Shown here: piece by piece, positions 22,413-34,067 of the stretch
Layout: each line of letters begins with the position of its first letter
Position numbering within the stretch: the first letter of the stretch is position 1
Position numbers and translations under genes: made by a program
Notes under the pieces: model-generated
Database searches by the model: none
What the model saw: the letters and a program-made list of their open reading frames with translations, nothing else
Told to the model about the DNA's origin: nothing
Assembly (NCBI GenBank): GCA_028753945.1
Contig: JAPNXP010000002.1
Location: forward strand, 1,550,001 to 1,614,000
From: Hexactinellida sp. DTS-2022
Taxonomy: Eukaryota; Porifera; Hexactinellida
Direction of reading: 5' to 3'
DNA: 64,000 nucleotides

Positions 22413-23179
22413 TACTACAAATGTCATTACAAGCAGTCTAACGCAGACCGGATTCTGATTAGTGAGAACAAATTAAGTCCCCAGATTTGAATAACATTTT
22501 GTGATTATAAGTCCAATCATAGCATTCTATACATAAGGCAATGGCACTCACTCAAATTTCTGGACCAGGGATTGGTTAGTATAGTCAACTAAATATATGC
22601 AACGCAATTATTCTTCGAAATAAGTATTCCAGGGTGCTTCTACTTATGTAATTGTTTTTTATAAAGGTAGTCATGTACAAGACGCATATTTTTGAGATTG
22701 CACTATGTCGAAATGACGTTACCGTTTTGTATAATAGGCCAAAACTTTGAACGCATGTAAAATGTTCAATTTCGCTTTTTCAAACAAATTGCTTTGACTA
22801 ACCATATAGGAGTCATTTTACATAAAATATCTCAGAATCAATTATGGAACATTACCACATTCCTCTGTTGCCTTGGAAACGTGATTTGAATGATTGAGGT
22901 CATATCTCGAGAAGGAATATAGTTACAGCTTAGTCAATGGATCTAATTGATAGCCCGTCCTCAACTTCCTATTCAATGATAATACATTTCGATGCTCTAT
23001 CTCCAACCAATTTTCTGAGAATTGTGATTATTGTAATATACATTCAAATGGTTATACACATTTTTGCGCTATCAATTGGATCCATCTTATCAATCAATTT
23101 AAGACTAATGCAGCGATTCCCAACCTTTCATGGCAATCACGGCAATCACCGAACATTTTATGCGGGCACCCTGGGTTCC
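22413..23179. other. 3' flank of the ICAP1-like gene, no other gene seen
   Basis: This is the continuation of 12495 once the MULE is removed. A block at about 22520-22570 (AAGGCAATGGCACTCA...) recurs at 59610-59660 next to a RING remnant, so part of it is repetitive. The 97-aa hydrophobic ORF starting at 22937 runs into a MITE and is not supported. Confidence 0.45.
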
Positions 23180-23495
23180 AGAGACGGAACCGGTCGGAAT
23201 CTTCACCGGCCGGTCGATATCTCTATATGATCTATTCGATATCATAATGTCATAATTTGTTTTGATTGAATCTGGCTCCAATAGCCCTTGAGAGCTTAGT
23301 AGTATTAAAGGAGGCTTCCTTAAATGGTCTATAGCCATAATATTTATTCCTAAATTATATGGCATGACACTACAGTAGATTCTTATTCTATTATTTATTA
23401 ATTATTGCTAGCTATGATTGACCGGTCGGGTCGGGTCAAATTTCCAAATGCACCGGTCGGGTCGGGTCATGAAAATCCCGACCGGTACCATCTCT
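23180..23495. mobile_element. CCGGTCGG MITE X
   Basis: Ends AGAGACGGAACCGGTCGG and CCGACCGGTACCATCTCT. Interior GGTCGGGTCGGGTC words. Flanks CTGGGTTCC and CTGGGATCC may be a 9-bp duplication with one change. Confidence 0.7.
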
Positions 23496-23538
23496 GCTGG
23501 GATCCCCCCCCCCCCGAAATGTCTACTAAGTTCTTATC

Positions 23539-23703
23539 CAGGGGCGGTCGCAGGATCTGGCCAGCCCGGGGCAAAAGAGCAGCTTTTAGTATAAATCCGG
23601 GGCATGCTCCATGTAATTATACTACCAATTGGGCTGGAATCCGGGGCAAAATATTTTAACCCGGGGCATTTGCCCCGGATGCCCCCCCATGGGACCGCCA
23701 CTG
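23539..23703. mobile_element. hAT-type MITE, 165 bp
   Basis: Ends CAGGGGCGGTCGCAGG and GGGACCGCCACTG. Perfect 8-bp duplication TTCTTATC (23531-23538 and 23704-23711). Confidence 0.9.
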
Positions 23704-23850
23704 TTCTTATCTGCAGATAATATTATGTGCTTTTTGACGAAAGTGATTCAGTAGACAGATAAGTGCCAGAACCCACCAGATATACACTCACAAGCCCTTT
23801 AAATTTCTAAAAATCTCAAGGGAGACATGCCCCCAGATTTCCCTGCTACA

Positions 23851-24270
23851 GTGGCGGATCTAAGGTGTTGCAACCACCTTTGTATTTTAATGGCTTTGAC
23901 AATGTCCACTATACTATAATTACGTTCTATTAGTGACCACAGCCTCAAATACTATATAACTTACAAATTCAAATATTTTATATTATTACTTGGCGAATAA
24001 CAATGTCACTCTATTGTTAGCGCTAGTACTAGCAATCTACTATTTTTCTGGCTTCCAGGGGTTAGCCCCTATAAGCCAGGAACAATGTTTTAATAAAACC
24101 ACAACCCACTTTTAGCAATTCTTCAACTGGACCCTGGTTCTAGCAGTCTTTCCCCTGCCCTAGACAAACACACTGGCATGAATAGGTCGATTAGATAAAA
24201 ATCTACATACTTAGATTTGAATGCTTTTAAGTATTTAGGTTCACCATATGTACTCTCAAACTTCGCTGTT
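23851..24270. other. hAT end fragment then unassigned sequence
   Basis: CAGTGGCGGATCTAAGG at 23851 looks like one hAT MITE end. No matching partner end was found. The rest is AT-rich with no gene. Confidence 0.35.
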
Positions 24271-24273
24271 CAA

Positions 24274-24405
24274 AGAAAATCCCAAATTTCAGTTTGTGCC
24301 GACGCATTTCCCTTTGGAGGCACTACATTTGGTGGTTGGGTAACTAGTATAGTATTGCTCCAAAGCGAAATACTTTCGGCACAGGCTGCAATTTGGGATT
24401 TTTTC
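24274..24405. mobile_element. MITE V1, deletion derivative of the Tc1/IS630-like element W
   Basis: Inverted ends AAAATCCCAAATTTCAG and CTGCAATTTGGGATTTT. The word GCATTTCCCTTTGGAGG and the sequence beside it match both ends of element W (38745-39741). Confidence 0.75.
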
Positions 24406-24489
24406 ACTAGTCATGAACGCCTCATGGTGTTTAGACTCATTTAACAAGTTACGGGACAATGGAATCAGGCTTGTCAAAAGGTCCCGCAT

Positions 24490-24588
24490 TGTCAGGTCAG
24501 GTCAGGTCAGGTCTTATATACAATATTTACGGTCAGGTCAGGTCAGGTCTTGGTGGAAGAAAATTCATACAGGTCAGGTCAGGTCAAA
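24490..24588. repeat. (GGTCA)n microsatellite blocks
   Basis: Three runs of GGTCA separated by short unique sequence. Confidence 0.85.
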
Positions 24589-24599
24589 TATATCAGAGC

Positions 24600-25175
24600 A
24601 TTCGAATGCTAGCTATCGATATCCTATAAGTTGTTAATACATTTGATAGTCTATATTGCATCTAAATACCTAATCGACCTAAATTGCCATTTCCAGCCAC
24701 TGTGAAGCATTGTCTTTAATTCCCTGGACTTCCCATTGCCCGTAATACAAAAGATTTTTATGGACCTCAGGTTGGGAACCTCAACCACTATACTATTGTG
24801 TTTAAAATAGAGTCATATTTAATAGATCAGGGCATAGGTGTAAGGTTTTATCAATTTTGTTTGGAAGGGGAGCATTGTTTGTGACTCCAAATATTGTATA
24901 AGTTGTTTTCCTTTTAGGAATCCTGTTGTTCCTCCCGGGATTTTATCCTTTTTCGATATTTTCCAAAAAATCGCTTCGATATCTTTGCACTCCGGATATA
25001 GGCTGTATTCCTACATAATTCATGATTACCAAATAAAGAGAAGTGAATTCAATTACTGTGGTGTTCCCCTAATTGCAAGTTCGCCTACTTGCAAGTAAAT
25101 TTAATGCAAAATAGTCAGTGTTGTAAAATTTCCAAAAATTTTGTTTTCCATGGAAATTTCTGGAAAGATTACATG
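24600..25175. other. No feature recognised
   Basis: AT-rich intergenic DNA with no convincing ORF. TTTCCATGGAAATTTC words near 25145 recur at 25915, suggesting an older element that the 25500 hAT MITE entered. Confidence 0.35.
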
Positions 25176-25184
25176 TTTCAAATT

Positions 25185-25333
25185 GAGAATACTTATCCAC
25201 CGATCATCGGCGTTTGTATTAAAAACCTCGCTACTTTCTACCGATGATGTTTTTTTATAAACATAAAAAACAATCGGTAGAAAGTAGCGAGGTTTTTTAA
25301 TACAACGCCGATGATCGGTGGATAAGTATTCCC
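25185..25333. mobile_element. Palindromic MITE with 9-bp duplication
   Basis: Almost the whole element is a hairpin: arms of about 65 bp starting GAGAATACTTATCCACCG and ending with its complement, short central loop. Direct repeat TTTCAAATT on both sides (25176-25184 and 25334-25342). A 9-bp TSD suggests a MULE-type origin. Confidence 0.85.
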
Positions 25334-25499
25334 TTTCAAATTATGCTTAGGAACTTTATTTGAAATTGCCAAAAATTTTGTGCTAATTATATTAATTAAT
25401 TCCGAGGGAAGATAACAAGCGCACAGTAACAACTCTACATTATAGATATGGTTTATAAAAATTAAAAACTAGGTAGTACTGTATATATAATAATTTTTC

Positions 25500-25912
25500 T
25501 AGGGCTGAAACGAATATTCGAAATGAAACGAACGAACCTTTTTCTAAACGAACGAATATTCGAATATTCGTTCGTTTGCATGACTAAGCATTAAATCAAT
25601 TTCTAGAGACAAGATACATTGGAAAGTAGGTTTTTCATAATTTTACAATGGTATAATAATAGTTACAAAGTGTATTATGCACAAGTTAACTAATAATCAG
25701 CTAGTTTAGGAAGGAATTTATTTTTACGATAACTCCAAGCTATACAAAAGTCTTGTTGTTGTCCAAAATTAGTCAAATATTATCCATTTCTATCTAATAT
25801 TCGTCCAAACGAATATTCGTTTCGTAACGAATATTCGTTTGCAAACGAACGAATATTCGTTCAATCATTTCGAACGAATATTCGAATATTCGGTATATTC
25901 GTTTCAGCCCTA
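25500..25912. mobile_element. hAT-type MITE rich in CGAATATTCG
   Basis: Ends TAGGGCTGAAACGAATATTC and CGTTTCAGCCCTA. Perfect 8-bp duplication AATTTTTC (25492-25499 and 25913-25920). Confidence 0.9.
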
Positions 25913-25989
25913 AATTTTTCCATGGAAATTTCCGGAAATTTCCCGAGCTTCAAACACTACAAAATACTACTTGCTATTACGCGAACTCT

Positions 25990-27047
25990 ACTACTGTACG
26001 AATAGGATTCTAATATGTCTTTATTTTCATTGGATAAAATTTCAGATTCCTATTCCAATGGGAATAGCCGATACGCCACAAGCCACAGTAACCCTCCTAT
26101 ACGAAAATTCCCCAATCTATCTGGAGTGAAGAGTATTATTTATAAGGGGGAGAAAGCGAATCTCTACCAGAATTGTTTGCCAAAATAATAGAATGTTGTT
26201 TAATTACTATTTAATATTACAAACACTGAAACACTGACTAATTAGTACACTTTTGTAGAGAGAAAACATAATATTGGTGATGCCTGGGCAGATAAGTAGG
26301 GGGGGGCACTAGGATCAGAGTTATGACCACACTTTTGAGAATATTGCATAGGTTTGACTAATTAAATGTTCACGGACATTTCGTCGAAACATAATTTTGT
26401 TGAATTTAATAATGTCGGGTACATGTTTTTGAGAGTGCAAGAAGTGTGGGGAAAATGTAATGGTCATTTAAGTCATTATTCATTATGGTAGACTACTAGA
26501 CGGATAATCCTCCACGATATTTCCATCAATCCTTAAATCGATGTCAAACCTAGGATGGGACATAATACAACATTCTCAAAAATGTTTTCATAGGACATGA
26601 GAGTTTTAGGAATCCTGAATTATACTATAAATTATTGCACCATTGCCATTTAATATACAGTAGTACAGTAATGCCCAACTGGTGATCGCGGTCCGGATCT
26701 GGGCCTTTCACCGGTCCAGTCGGACTGAACTGCCCGACATAGATTCATCTGCTAATTATCATATACAGTGTATCAAGAGCTGACAGCTGATTTGTTTGCT
26801 TGAATATATGGGCCTCGACAAAATCATTTGATAATCTTTACATTGATATACTTATACCCTGACCAAATAATTCAGTAATAGTTTGTCCAGGCAGACTAAG
26901 TTTAAATCTGGAACAAAAATGTTGAAAATTTTGGTACGGTGTAAAAAATGGTCCGGCCCGGGCGAATATTTCGTGACAATACCATTGTTAAATTATTAAC
27001 CAAACCAATTGCTTGTACCATTCATAATTCTTTTATGCAATGGAATA
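25990..27047. other. Intergenic, no gene seen
   Basis: AT-rich. GGTCCGG words at 26688-26735 and 26948-26965 hint at a decayed MITE, but ends were not found. Confidence 0.4.
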
Positions 27048-27053
27048 TTTATT
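27048..27053 (-). promoter_or_regulatory. Possible polyadenylation signal of the NF-YB-like gene
   Basis: AATAAA on the minus strand about 80 nt after the stop codon. Position fits; there is no other support. Confidence 0.4.
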
Positions 27054-27130
27054 AAGCATTGGGTTATATTCAATAGATTAATTGGGCAATTAATTGGATA
27101 TTAGTACAAGTTGATTTCTAAAACATACAA

Positions 27131-27958
27131 TCATAATAGCTTCTTTATCTGATTGCTGAAAGCTGCCAGGGAATCATGACTAGACAGAAAACCTAAGTTG
27201 TATTCGGCTGTCAGTACATCATCAGTTGTAATTATTTTTCTCTTTTGACTAGAGCAGATTTCATTCGCTTCTGATGAAATAAAGTTAACAAATTCACTAA
27301 CACATTCTTGCATGCACATCTTAGCCTCAGTTGATACCTTGGTATATTCGGGTAGCACAGTTTTCATTATCCTGGAAACGTTTGTAATTGGAAACAGATA
27401 ATCTTGTTCTCGCATAACGCTATTGCTTTTTTTAGCATCGAGAGACTCTGACTTATGGTCATTTGCCATTTGGTAGTACTTAACCAGCCCGAATCCTGTG
27501 TCAACTCCGACACTGCGAACCACGTCTCTCTCTGCTTGAATGTCACACAGGTGGCGCGAATGGTTTGGGAATTCCTTCTGATAGTGACTGCTGACTAATT
27601 GACAAGCGGTACTGAAGTCCTTTAGAGTGTCAGGGAGTTTTGATGACTTAGGAATTGGAAGTTTGTTCGGCTTTTCGCTTAGTAGTGTTCTTCCACGAAA
27701 TGTCTCTAAGGGTAAACTGAAATCGGGATTCTCAAGTTTAAACTGATTTAGAAATCTAGAATAATTATTTACAGAATTGTTTAAATGGCAGGAATAAGAG
27801 TATTGAAACATTGGACTGAAGAAGAAAGCTTTCGAAAAGAGAGAATCAAATATATTATTGAATAGGGTTGTATGCTCCACAATGTTCTCCGAATAGTATA
27901 TGAATTCCATTTCTCCTTCCTCGGGGATTAACTCGTTATCTACCAGTCGTAGTGTCAT
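27131..27958 (-). CDS. NF-YB-like histone-fold protein
   Basis: Single-exon gene of 275 aa. The C-terminal part (residues about 183-258) matches the NF-YB/CBF-A histone fold: R-E-Q-D-Y-L-F-P-I-T-N-V-S-R-I-M-K, then Q-E-C-V-S-E-F-V-N-F-I-S-S-E-A-N and R-K-I-I-T-T-D-D-V-L. NF-YB pairs with NF-YC and, with NF-YA, binds CCAAT boxes. The first 180 residues have no match that I recognise and are rich in Ser, Asn and Phe. That N-terminal extension is longer than in typical animal NF-YB. Residues after L-G-F diverge from canonical NF-YB. The lack of introns suggests a retrocopy or a fast-evolving paralogue. The frame is intact, so it may be functional. Confidence 0.85.
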   Translation of the reverse strand: MTLRLVDNELIPEEGEMEFIYYSENIVEHTTLFNNIFDSLFSKAFFFSPMFQYSYSCHLNNSVNNYSRFLNQFKLENPDFSLPLETFRGRTLLSEKPNKLPIPKSSKLPDTLKDFSTACQLVSSHYQKEFPNHSRHLCDIQAERDVVRSVGVDTGFGLVKYYQMANDHKSESLDAKKSNSVMREQDYLFPITNVSRIMKTVLPEYTKVSTEAKMCMQECVSEFVNFISSEANEICSSQKRKIITTDDVLTAEYNLGFLSSHDSLAAFSNQIKKLL

Positions 27959-27959
27959 T

Positions 27960-28332
27960 ATAGCATTCGTGAATGCAATTATACAACGAGTTATTTATAG
28001 TAACTGCGCTTCTTAACATCTGTCATTAATTTAATAACTATTAACGTTAGATTATCTATATTATTTATTATACTTTTCCTAGAACTTGGAACAATTTATA
28101 ACAAAATACATTTAGATATATATTTCTATTTACTCGCTTCGTGGTTGTTGTTTGTACAACCGCGGCACTTCTTGCATCACAAGGGAGAAAATACCGAATT
28201 TTTTAGAATTTTAGAAAAATTACAAATTTAGTACAGTCATGATGACGTGTAACTCGAGAATGAACTCGTTTACATAAAATGAGTGAAATTTTTTAACTAT
28301 TAGTTTACTTATTCTATTGAATATTAATTAAA
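27960..28332. other. 5' flank of the NF-YB-like gene
   Basis: AT-rich; no clear promoter motif. A family-I Helitron end begins at 28333. Confidence 0.4.
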
Positions 28333-28389
28333 CGAATCCTCGGATCTCTGTCGCTTTGCGACGAATCCGTGCTACAGGTTAACTACCGT

Positions 28390-28546
28390 CAGTAGCGGAT
28401 CCAGGGGGGATGCATCCCCCCACAAATTTATCAATAAACTCATTACAAACAGATGTTATTCCAGGTGGCATAGCCCCCCTTGACCCCCTTAGTGATCGCT
28501 CGCTCTAGATCCCACCTCCCACCAGAAATTTCTGGATCCGCCCCTG
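28390..28546. mobile_element. hAT-type MITE
   Basis: Ends CAGTAGCGGATCCAGG and CTGGATCCGCCCCTG. The flanking 8 bases do not match, so the duplication has decayed or one end is off. Confidence 0.7.
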
Positions 28547-29107
28547 ACGGCCGCTATGTAGCCTTACTACTTCTAAACCATTCATTAGTTCATTATTTAA
28601 ATCGTTTTATGTACCAAAGAAATAAATTTACCACTGAGGAATTATACTTAACTACACTATTATTAAATACTATACTACTTGTTTACTTTATTAATAAGTT
28701 ATGTAATCCCTTCGTTGCCCTGGGGTAAAAGGTATAAATAGAAAATTCCCAGTTTCACTTTCAATTGAAATTGGAATAACTTTCGGTTTGACTATCACAT
28801 TCCGGGGCAACTAAGTTAATTAAATTATAATAAATTAACAACTAAAAGCTAAAATATTTGCATCATAGTTATGTCAAGTATCAATGAATTAAATACGTAA
28901 GCTAAATAATTATTTAGCTTAACTAATGATATAATTATTGAACATTAAATTTGTAATCAGCACACTAGTTTAACTATAATAATTGGAAGCTAGCCTCGAG
29001 GTTCATTTTTGAATTTTGAATATTTTGTAAACAACAACGATAAATATTAATATTATAAATCTACAAATGCGAAATTCGTAATTAACATACTGTACTTTTA
29101 CCTATTA

Positions 29108-29451
29108 CAATGGATGCCGGCTATAAGAACATCGTCGGAAACTGCCTATAATGTTCTTATAACTGGCATAAATTATATAGGGTATATGGCAACCAAGAAA
29201 TTATCCAGGAGCGCGAGTCCTTTGGGAGTTGACTTTTGGAAAATTTTAATTAGGAGCGCGAAAATTTAGAATATTATCGTATACGGTAACACTAATTAGT
29301 GATTTAGGCGTATGGAAATTGGATCAGACCAGGATTAGGAGCGTTTTACAAATAGCTGTATAATATTACACTGATGACTGATGGCAACTGTTTTTTAGTA
29401 GAATGTGATCTTTTATCCGGCATGTTCTTATAATCGTTCTTATTTCTACTG
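29108..29451. mobile_element. pogo/Tigger-like MITE
   Basis: TA-CAATGGATGCCGGCTATAAG ... CGTTCTTATTTCTACTG-TA. Internal GTTCTTATAA words match a fragment at 33320-33385. Confidence 0.5.
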
Positions 29452-30027
29452 TATAACATTTGGAAGTTAGTATCTCAAATATAATGCGGTTTCTATTCCC
29501 TTATCTCTTTAATTAAATTGATACTAAATGGACAAACAAACACACAAACAAAATCCAGTTTTAATAATATAGACGCATATGCTTAGCACGCACGCTGTCT
29601 AGCTGGACTAGTATAAAATTTGCAGTAACTATATTTTATAAGAGGGTCAAGTTTGGGCCGGATGACTTTAACTGTTTAGCCGGAGACTTACCAGAACTGT
29701 ACGAAGCCCCTATATTGAGTGTGCTGAAATTAAATATTGTAACCAAAACCATTTGAAATTTATATTTGATCGTGAACTAGTATAGTAGTTCTTTCAGTGA
29801 AACTACAATATATTCCGCTCAAGGGGTAAAATCTAAAATTACAGCTGTGCAGACAGCATGTACTTATAGAAGCTTAAATCAACGAAATATAGTAATAGAA
29901 AATAATGTCAGCTAGTTATTATCTTAGATTTTACTTCTGTTAAACTATGACAATCCAGTTAAGCGTCCTCCGAACGCGCGCCTTGCATTGCTGTATGTGT
30001 TTGTATTGAATAATTAGGGCTGTAATT

Positions 30028-30353
30028 CAGGCTTGGACCGGGTCAACCGGGTCACAATATTCGCTAAAACTCCGGGTCACTACCGGGTCCGGCTTGGACT
30101 GGGTCACCGTATTACCGGGTCAATCGGGTCACTTAATTTTGATTTTACCCGATTCTTCACAGTAATGCTAATTAAATTTTATTGGTTTGTAGAATTATAA
30201 CTTTAAAAGATTCATTTAATTTAGTAAGCGGTTTCATATTTATGAGACATAGTACTTCAATTGAAATTTCTTTGGTATCGCTGGTAACTGTATACTTACT
30301 TACCGGGTCGACCGGGTCACCGGGTCATGAAATCTTGACCCGGTCCAAGCCTG
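30028..30353. mobile_element. ACCGGGTC MITE Y
   Basis: Ends CAGGCTTGGACCGGGTC and GACCCGGTCCAAGCCTG. Interior repeats of CCGGGTCA. No clear target duplication. Confidence 0.75.
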
Positions 30354-30624
30354 GACTGTATGTTCTGCTTAATCTTGTTGTTGAGTCATGTTATTCAACT
30401 GGAAGTTATACTTAATATATCTTTGTTGTTTATCTTTCATGAGTTGTTTACATATTAGTTGTATAATACGTAAATTTAGTCCACTTATTACGTATAGTGC
30501 ATAAATACACATTATATTATAACTAAAATATTAAGGTAGTTAGATTCTTAAAGACTGAAAAGGAATTACATTACTAAAGCAATGAATATGTTAGGTAGCA
30601 CCATAAACTTATTATTTTGCATAA

Positions 30625-31138
30625 GGCCATATATAATAAATAACTTGTTTTATTATCCCCATCCGTCCCAATTTTCACCCCCGTCCGGATATATTTTATT
30701 ATTATTTTATGAACATAATCGTACAGATATTAGCTATAAACTTGTGTAAAGGACTCCTAATGTATCAATTTTTAATTAGTCTTGTATTTTAGGGTATTAC
30801 TTTAATTATTTGGGCATTGTCATGTTATTTTCTTTAAAATAAAATACAGTAGAACCTCGTTAGTACGAACACTGTTAATACGAACACTATTTCAGTCCCA
30901 TTCAAAGCATTGTCAATAAATATGACACCGGTTAATTATGAATTCCGGATAAGGCGAACACATTTTTACGATCCACTGGTTTACGTACTAACGAGGTTCT
31001 ACTGTATTAACATTTATTGTTTGACATAGGATAATGTACTTGCATATTAATTGAAATAAAAATAAATATAAAATCCATCCGCCGTTGGTATTTTCTGAAA
31101 AAATCCGGATGATAGACAATTAATTAATTTACCTGGCC
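30625..31138. mobile_element. MITE R, copy 1 (PIF/Harbinger-like)
   Basis: Ends GGCCATATATAATAAATAAC and, less conserved, AATTAATTTACCTGGCC. TAA on both sides (30622-30624 and 31139-31141), the 3-bp TWA target typical of PIF/Harbinger. Body matches 55190-55541 in reverse. Contains a nested pogo-like MITE. Confidence 0.7.
30847..31004. mobile_element. pogo/Tigger-like MITE inside R
   Basis: CAGTAGAACCTCGTTAGTAC ... GTACTAACGAGGTTCTACTG, with TA on both sides. Confidence 0.85.
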
Positions 31139-31295
31139 TAATAAAAAGATCATTCATATATTTACACTACTATATTTATTTCTTTAATTTGTAATACGAG
31201 TAATAATTTATTCATCGTACATAATTTTTTGGGGATAATTATTTCACTTTCACAATACGTATCTATTCTCATTTTCTGCGATTATAATTAATATA

Positions 31296-31479
31296 CAGGT
31301 AAACCTCCCAAAGCGGCACCTCCGAGTAGCGGCAACCTCCGAGAAGCGGCACAAAATCATTCTCCCGATGGGTGCCGCTTTGGGAGTTTTACCTTGCGAG
31401 CAACCTCCCAAAGCGGCAACCTCCGAGAAGCGGCACAAAATCATTCTCCCGATGGGTGCCGCTTTGGGAAGTTTGCCTG
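31296..31479. mobile_element. TA-flanked MITE B, copy 1
   Basis: CAGGTAAACCTCCCAAAGCG ... CGCTTTGGGAAGTTTGCCTG, with TA on both sides. The GCGGCACCTCCGA... interior is duplicated. A second copy is at 45652-45834. Confidence 0.85.
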
Positions 31480-31484
31480 TAATA

Positions 31485-32180
31485 GCTTTTTGTGTGTAGT
31501 AATTTGGCTAATTAGATAAGTTACTGAAGACATAGTTCTACGTAATGTTATTCAGAAATGATTAAGATATTATTTTTCGTAATATTAATCTTTTGTTTAT
31601 GTGTTTACTTTTCACATATTTATAAACGGGTAGTCGATCATAATATAATTAATTTTGAGAGACTTGAAATATGGGAACTAATCAAGGTACCAGCGTGGCT
31701 TAGAAATAAATTTGTTACTACGAAGCGAGACTGAGAAAGATTAATCTTATCAGATTATGGTCGAAGATTTGAACGGTTTGAGGAATTAATTAGTAATTTA
31801 GAATCCGAAACGGATGCACTAAGAGATTCAAATTGTCAAATATAACACGATTTTGAAAACTTGTTAATGCTGCTTTGATGATCTGGCGAAATTAAATGAA
31901 GAAATTATTATTTTTATTTCTATAAGTATTTTCTAAATTCAAAAAGCGATAATTACCTCTGATAAGAGAATTATTTTACATTATAACCTAAAAATACAAT
32001 TTATAAATTGCATTATTGCAAATTAAAATAACATTATCTTGATCTTAAACTTACCTCAAAAGTATTGATAGTACTAAGAAAAGTATTGGGATTTGAGAGT
32101 TTTCTCAGACATTCTTTCCTCACTTTTCATCTAATTTTTTTATGAATTTTACAAAATGTGACAATTAAGTAATAATTTGG
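31485..32180. other. No feature recognised
   Basis: AT-rich intergenic DNA without a supportable ORF. Confidence 0.4.
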
Positions 32181-32182
32181 TG

Positions 32183-32343
32183 TGGAATTCTATTCTATTC
32201 CCATTAATCCCATCTTATTCCCACAGGATTTACTTGTTGATTCATATGGGAATTCCCATATGGAGATCCATATAGGGATCCCCATGGGAATTCCCACAGA
32301 AATCCTGTGGGAATGGGATGGGAATGGGAATTCCACTCTCACG
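32183..32343. repeat. GGGAATTCCCA inverted repeat (MITE-like)
   Basis: GTGGAATTCTATTC at the left and its imperfect complement at the right. The middle has repeated short palindromes such as CATATGGGAATTCCCATATG. Confidence 0.6.
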
Positions 32344-32369
32344 GCAACCCTGTAAAATAGTAATTAATT

Positions 32370-32492
32370 TCACAGGATTTATAGGATGGAAATACATTTT
32401 GCCTTAGAATATTTTTTATGTTAATAGATTTCTCCGCTTAATCGGGTCAAAGTAACCTCCCTAGGTGACTCTATTAACCGGAGTCGACTGTA
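32370..32492. mobile_element. Truncated pogo/Tigger-like MITE
   Basis: The right part matches 12010-12140, ending TAACCGGAGTCGACTG-TA. The left end is missing. Confidence 0.65.
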
Positions 32493-32790
32493 TTTAGTTA
32501 ATGAGTTCATACCCTCCGTAAACACGTAAATTCAAAAATAATTTAATTTAATTTTAGTTAACCCATCGTTTTATATAAACATCCATGTTGAAGCATTTAC
32601 ATATGTTATTATCCTGCTAGAAGCTAATTATTGTTGTTCAAATACTTCGTTTGGTTATAATAGTTAATTTAATTATTAGGATACACATAAGTTATCTTTT
32701 GCACTCCATGTATCTCCTATACTGTAGGGTTTTTGGATATATCTATTTAAATTAATTAGGTCCCGCTAATTCCCGCAGATACCAGAAAAT

Positions 32791-33133
32791 ATGCATTTGA
32801 TTATTAGGAAGAGAACTTGGATATGTTTTATTGTATTATTGTTCTTCTCCTTATCAATTTTTCAACTTATTGGTGTGTTCAGCCAGACAAGTATTTCAAA
32901 TGATTATGATCAGTTGACACCTCTTTATCTTCGACCCTATCGAGGGAACGGAGAGACCTTGAGTGGTAGCCTTCAGGATATATTGTCACCAACTGAGTTT
33001 AGGAATATTTCTTGTCCTGTTCAAAAGAAACTCCGAGGTAAGAGACTCCCTCCAATTGCCCTGGCTACCTTCCCTGGATCGGGCACCACCTGGATGAGAT
33101 ACCTCATTGAGGAGTCTACCGGATATCTTACAG
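32791..33133 (+). CDS. WSCD-like sulfotransferase, exon 1
   Basis: First of three exons (with 34269-34502 and 48925-49271) giving a 307-aa protein. Seen: a short basic N-terminus, one membrane segment at residues about 10-32 (type II anchor), then a stem, then A-T-F-P-G-S-G-T-T-W-M-R, the 5'-phosphosulfate-binding loop of PAPS sulfotransferases, in the WSCD style with FPGSGTTW. Known for the family: Golgi-lumen transfer of sulfate from PAPS to a glycan; the substrate cannot be told here. The exon ends CTT-ACA-G|gtagtg (phase 1), and exon 2 continues with matching phase. The WSC domains of vertebrate WSCD1/2 are absent, so this is a bare catalytic form. Confidence 0.85.
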
Positions 33134-33299
33134 GTAGTGAGGGCGTAAATAGGGCACTGCTAGACTTCAACATGATTTTATCAACTATTCAAAACCTTAA
33201 ATGTTCCTTATATACATATGTTACATAGACATAGGTTATTTGAGCCACTCGTTGCGTACTACTTAATTGTAACGAACTAAACCAAATAATATCCTAGGA

Positions 33300-33392
33300 A
33301 TTTAGGCCCTCACTTAAATACATTACACCGGTTATAAGGACATTGTTGGGCGTAAAAGAAACCTTCTTATAACTGGTTGTTTTATAGTATAC
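33300..33392. repeat. Tigger-like MITE fragment
   Basis: CCGGTTATAAGGACATTG...CTTCTTATAACTGG resembles 29115-29165. It lies in intron 1 of the sulfotransferase gene. Confidence 0.45.
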
Positions 33393-34067
33393 CGGTGCAA
33401 GCGTTTTGAGGACTTCTGTCCCTATTCACTAGCATTTAGGGCTCCTTTGAATCCTGAAATTACAGATGTTACAATTGGAGGGAATTCTTCTTAGGGACTG
33501 TAATTTTGATAAAACCTATTCCTCCAGCAGAATAAGAATTGGAAAGAATGTAAAAACTTTAATACATGCATTACTTCATATTTTCCTAATTCCCCTCCTT
33601 CCCTTTACCTCTTCCCATTTTTCTTCCCCAATTTTCTCCTATCCTCCGTTTCCTCATAAAAATGGTTTCAGAAGCATGACATAAGGATGGGATTTCTAAT
33701 ATATTTAGACCCAAAACAAAGTACTCACTGTGGGGTTGGTTAAGGTAACTTGTTGTGAACAATGTTATGACCCTCTCGCTTTGAAGCGTTACGTTACGTT
33801 TGAACCTCCCATTTGGTTCGAGAACCGAGGAGCCCCAAACACTGGCGCATCTTAATCGCTACCATTTTAGTCCCTTTAGGGCACAGAATACGATAAAATT
33901 CGGTTAGGTCAGTTTAGTGCGTTATTTTGTGATACTAACATTATCACTTAATTCGGCTTTTAGAATTATTTTTAGAAGCTTCACTGTTTTGTTTGAATAC
34001 TAACTACTTAATTGTCTGTAGAATTCAAACTGATTGTCTGTAAACAAACACATATTATAATCGTGAA

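Larger units (their letters stand above)
28333..29573 (-). mobile_element. Helitron-type element, family I, copy on minus strand
   Basis: In minus orientation it starts TCTATATTATTAAAACTGG and ends AGAGATCCGAGGATTCG|T after the hairpin CGTCGCAAAGCGACAG, the same plan as other family-I copies though more diverged. It contains a hAT MITE (28390-28546) and a Tigger-like MITE (29108-29451). The base before TC is G, not A. Confidence 0.55.

Noticed and set aside
22937-23230. 97-aa hydrophobic ORF
   Set aside because: Its C-terminal part is MITE X sequence and no homology or splice structure supports it.
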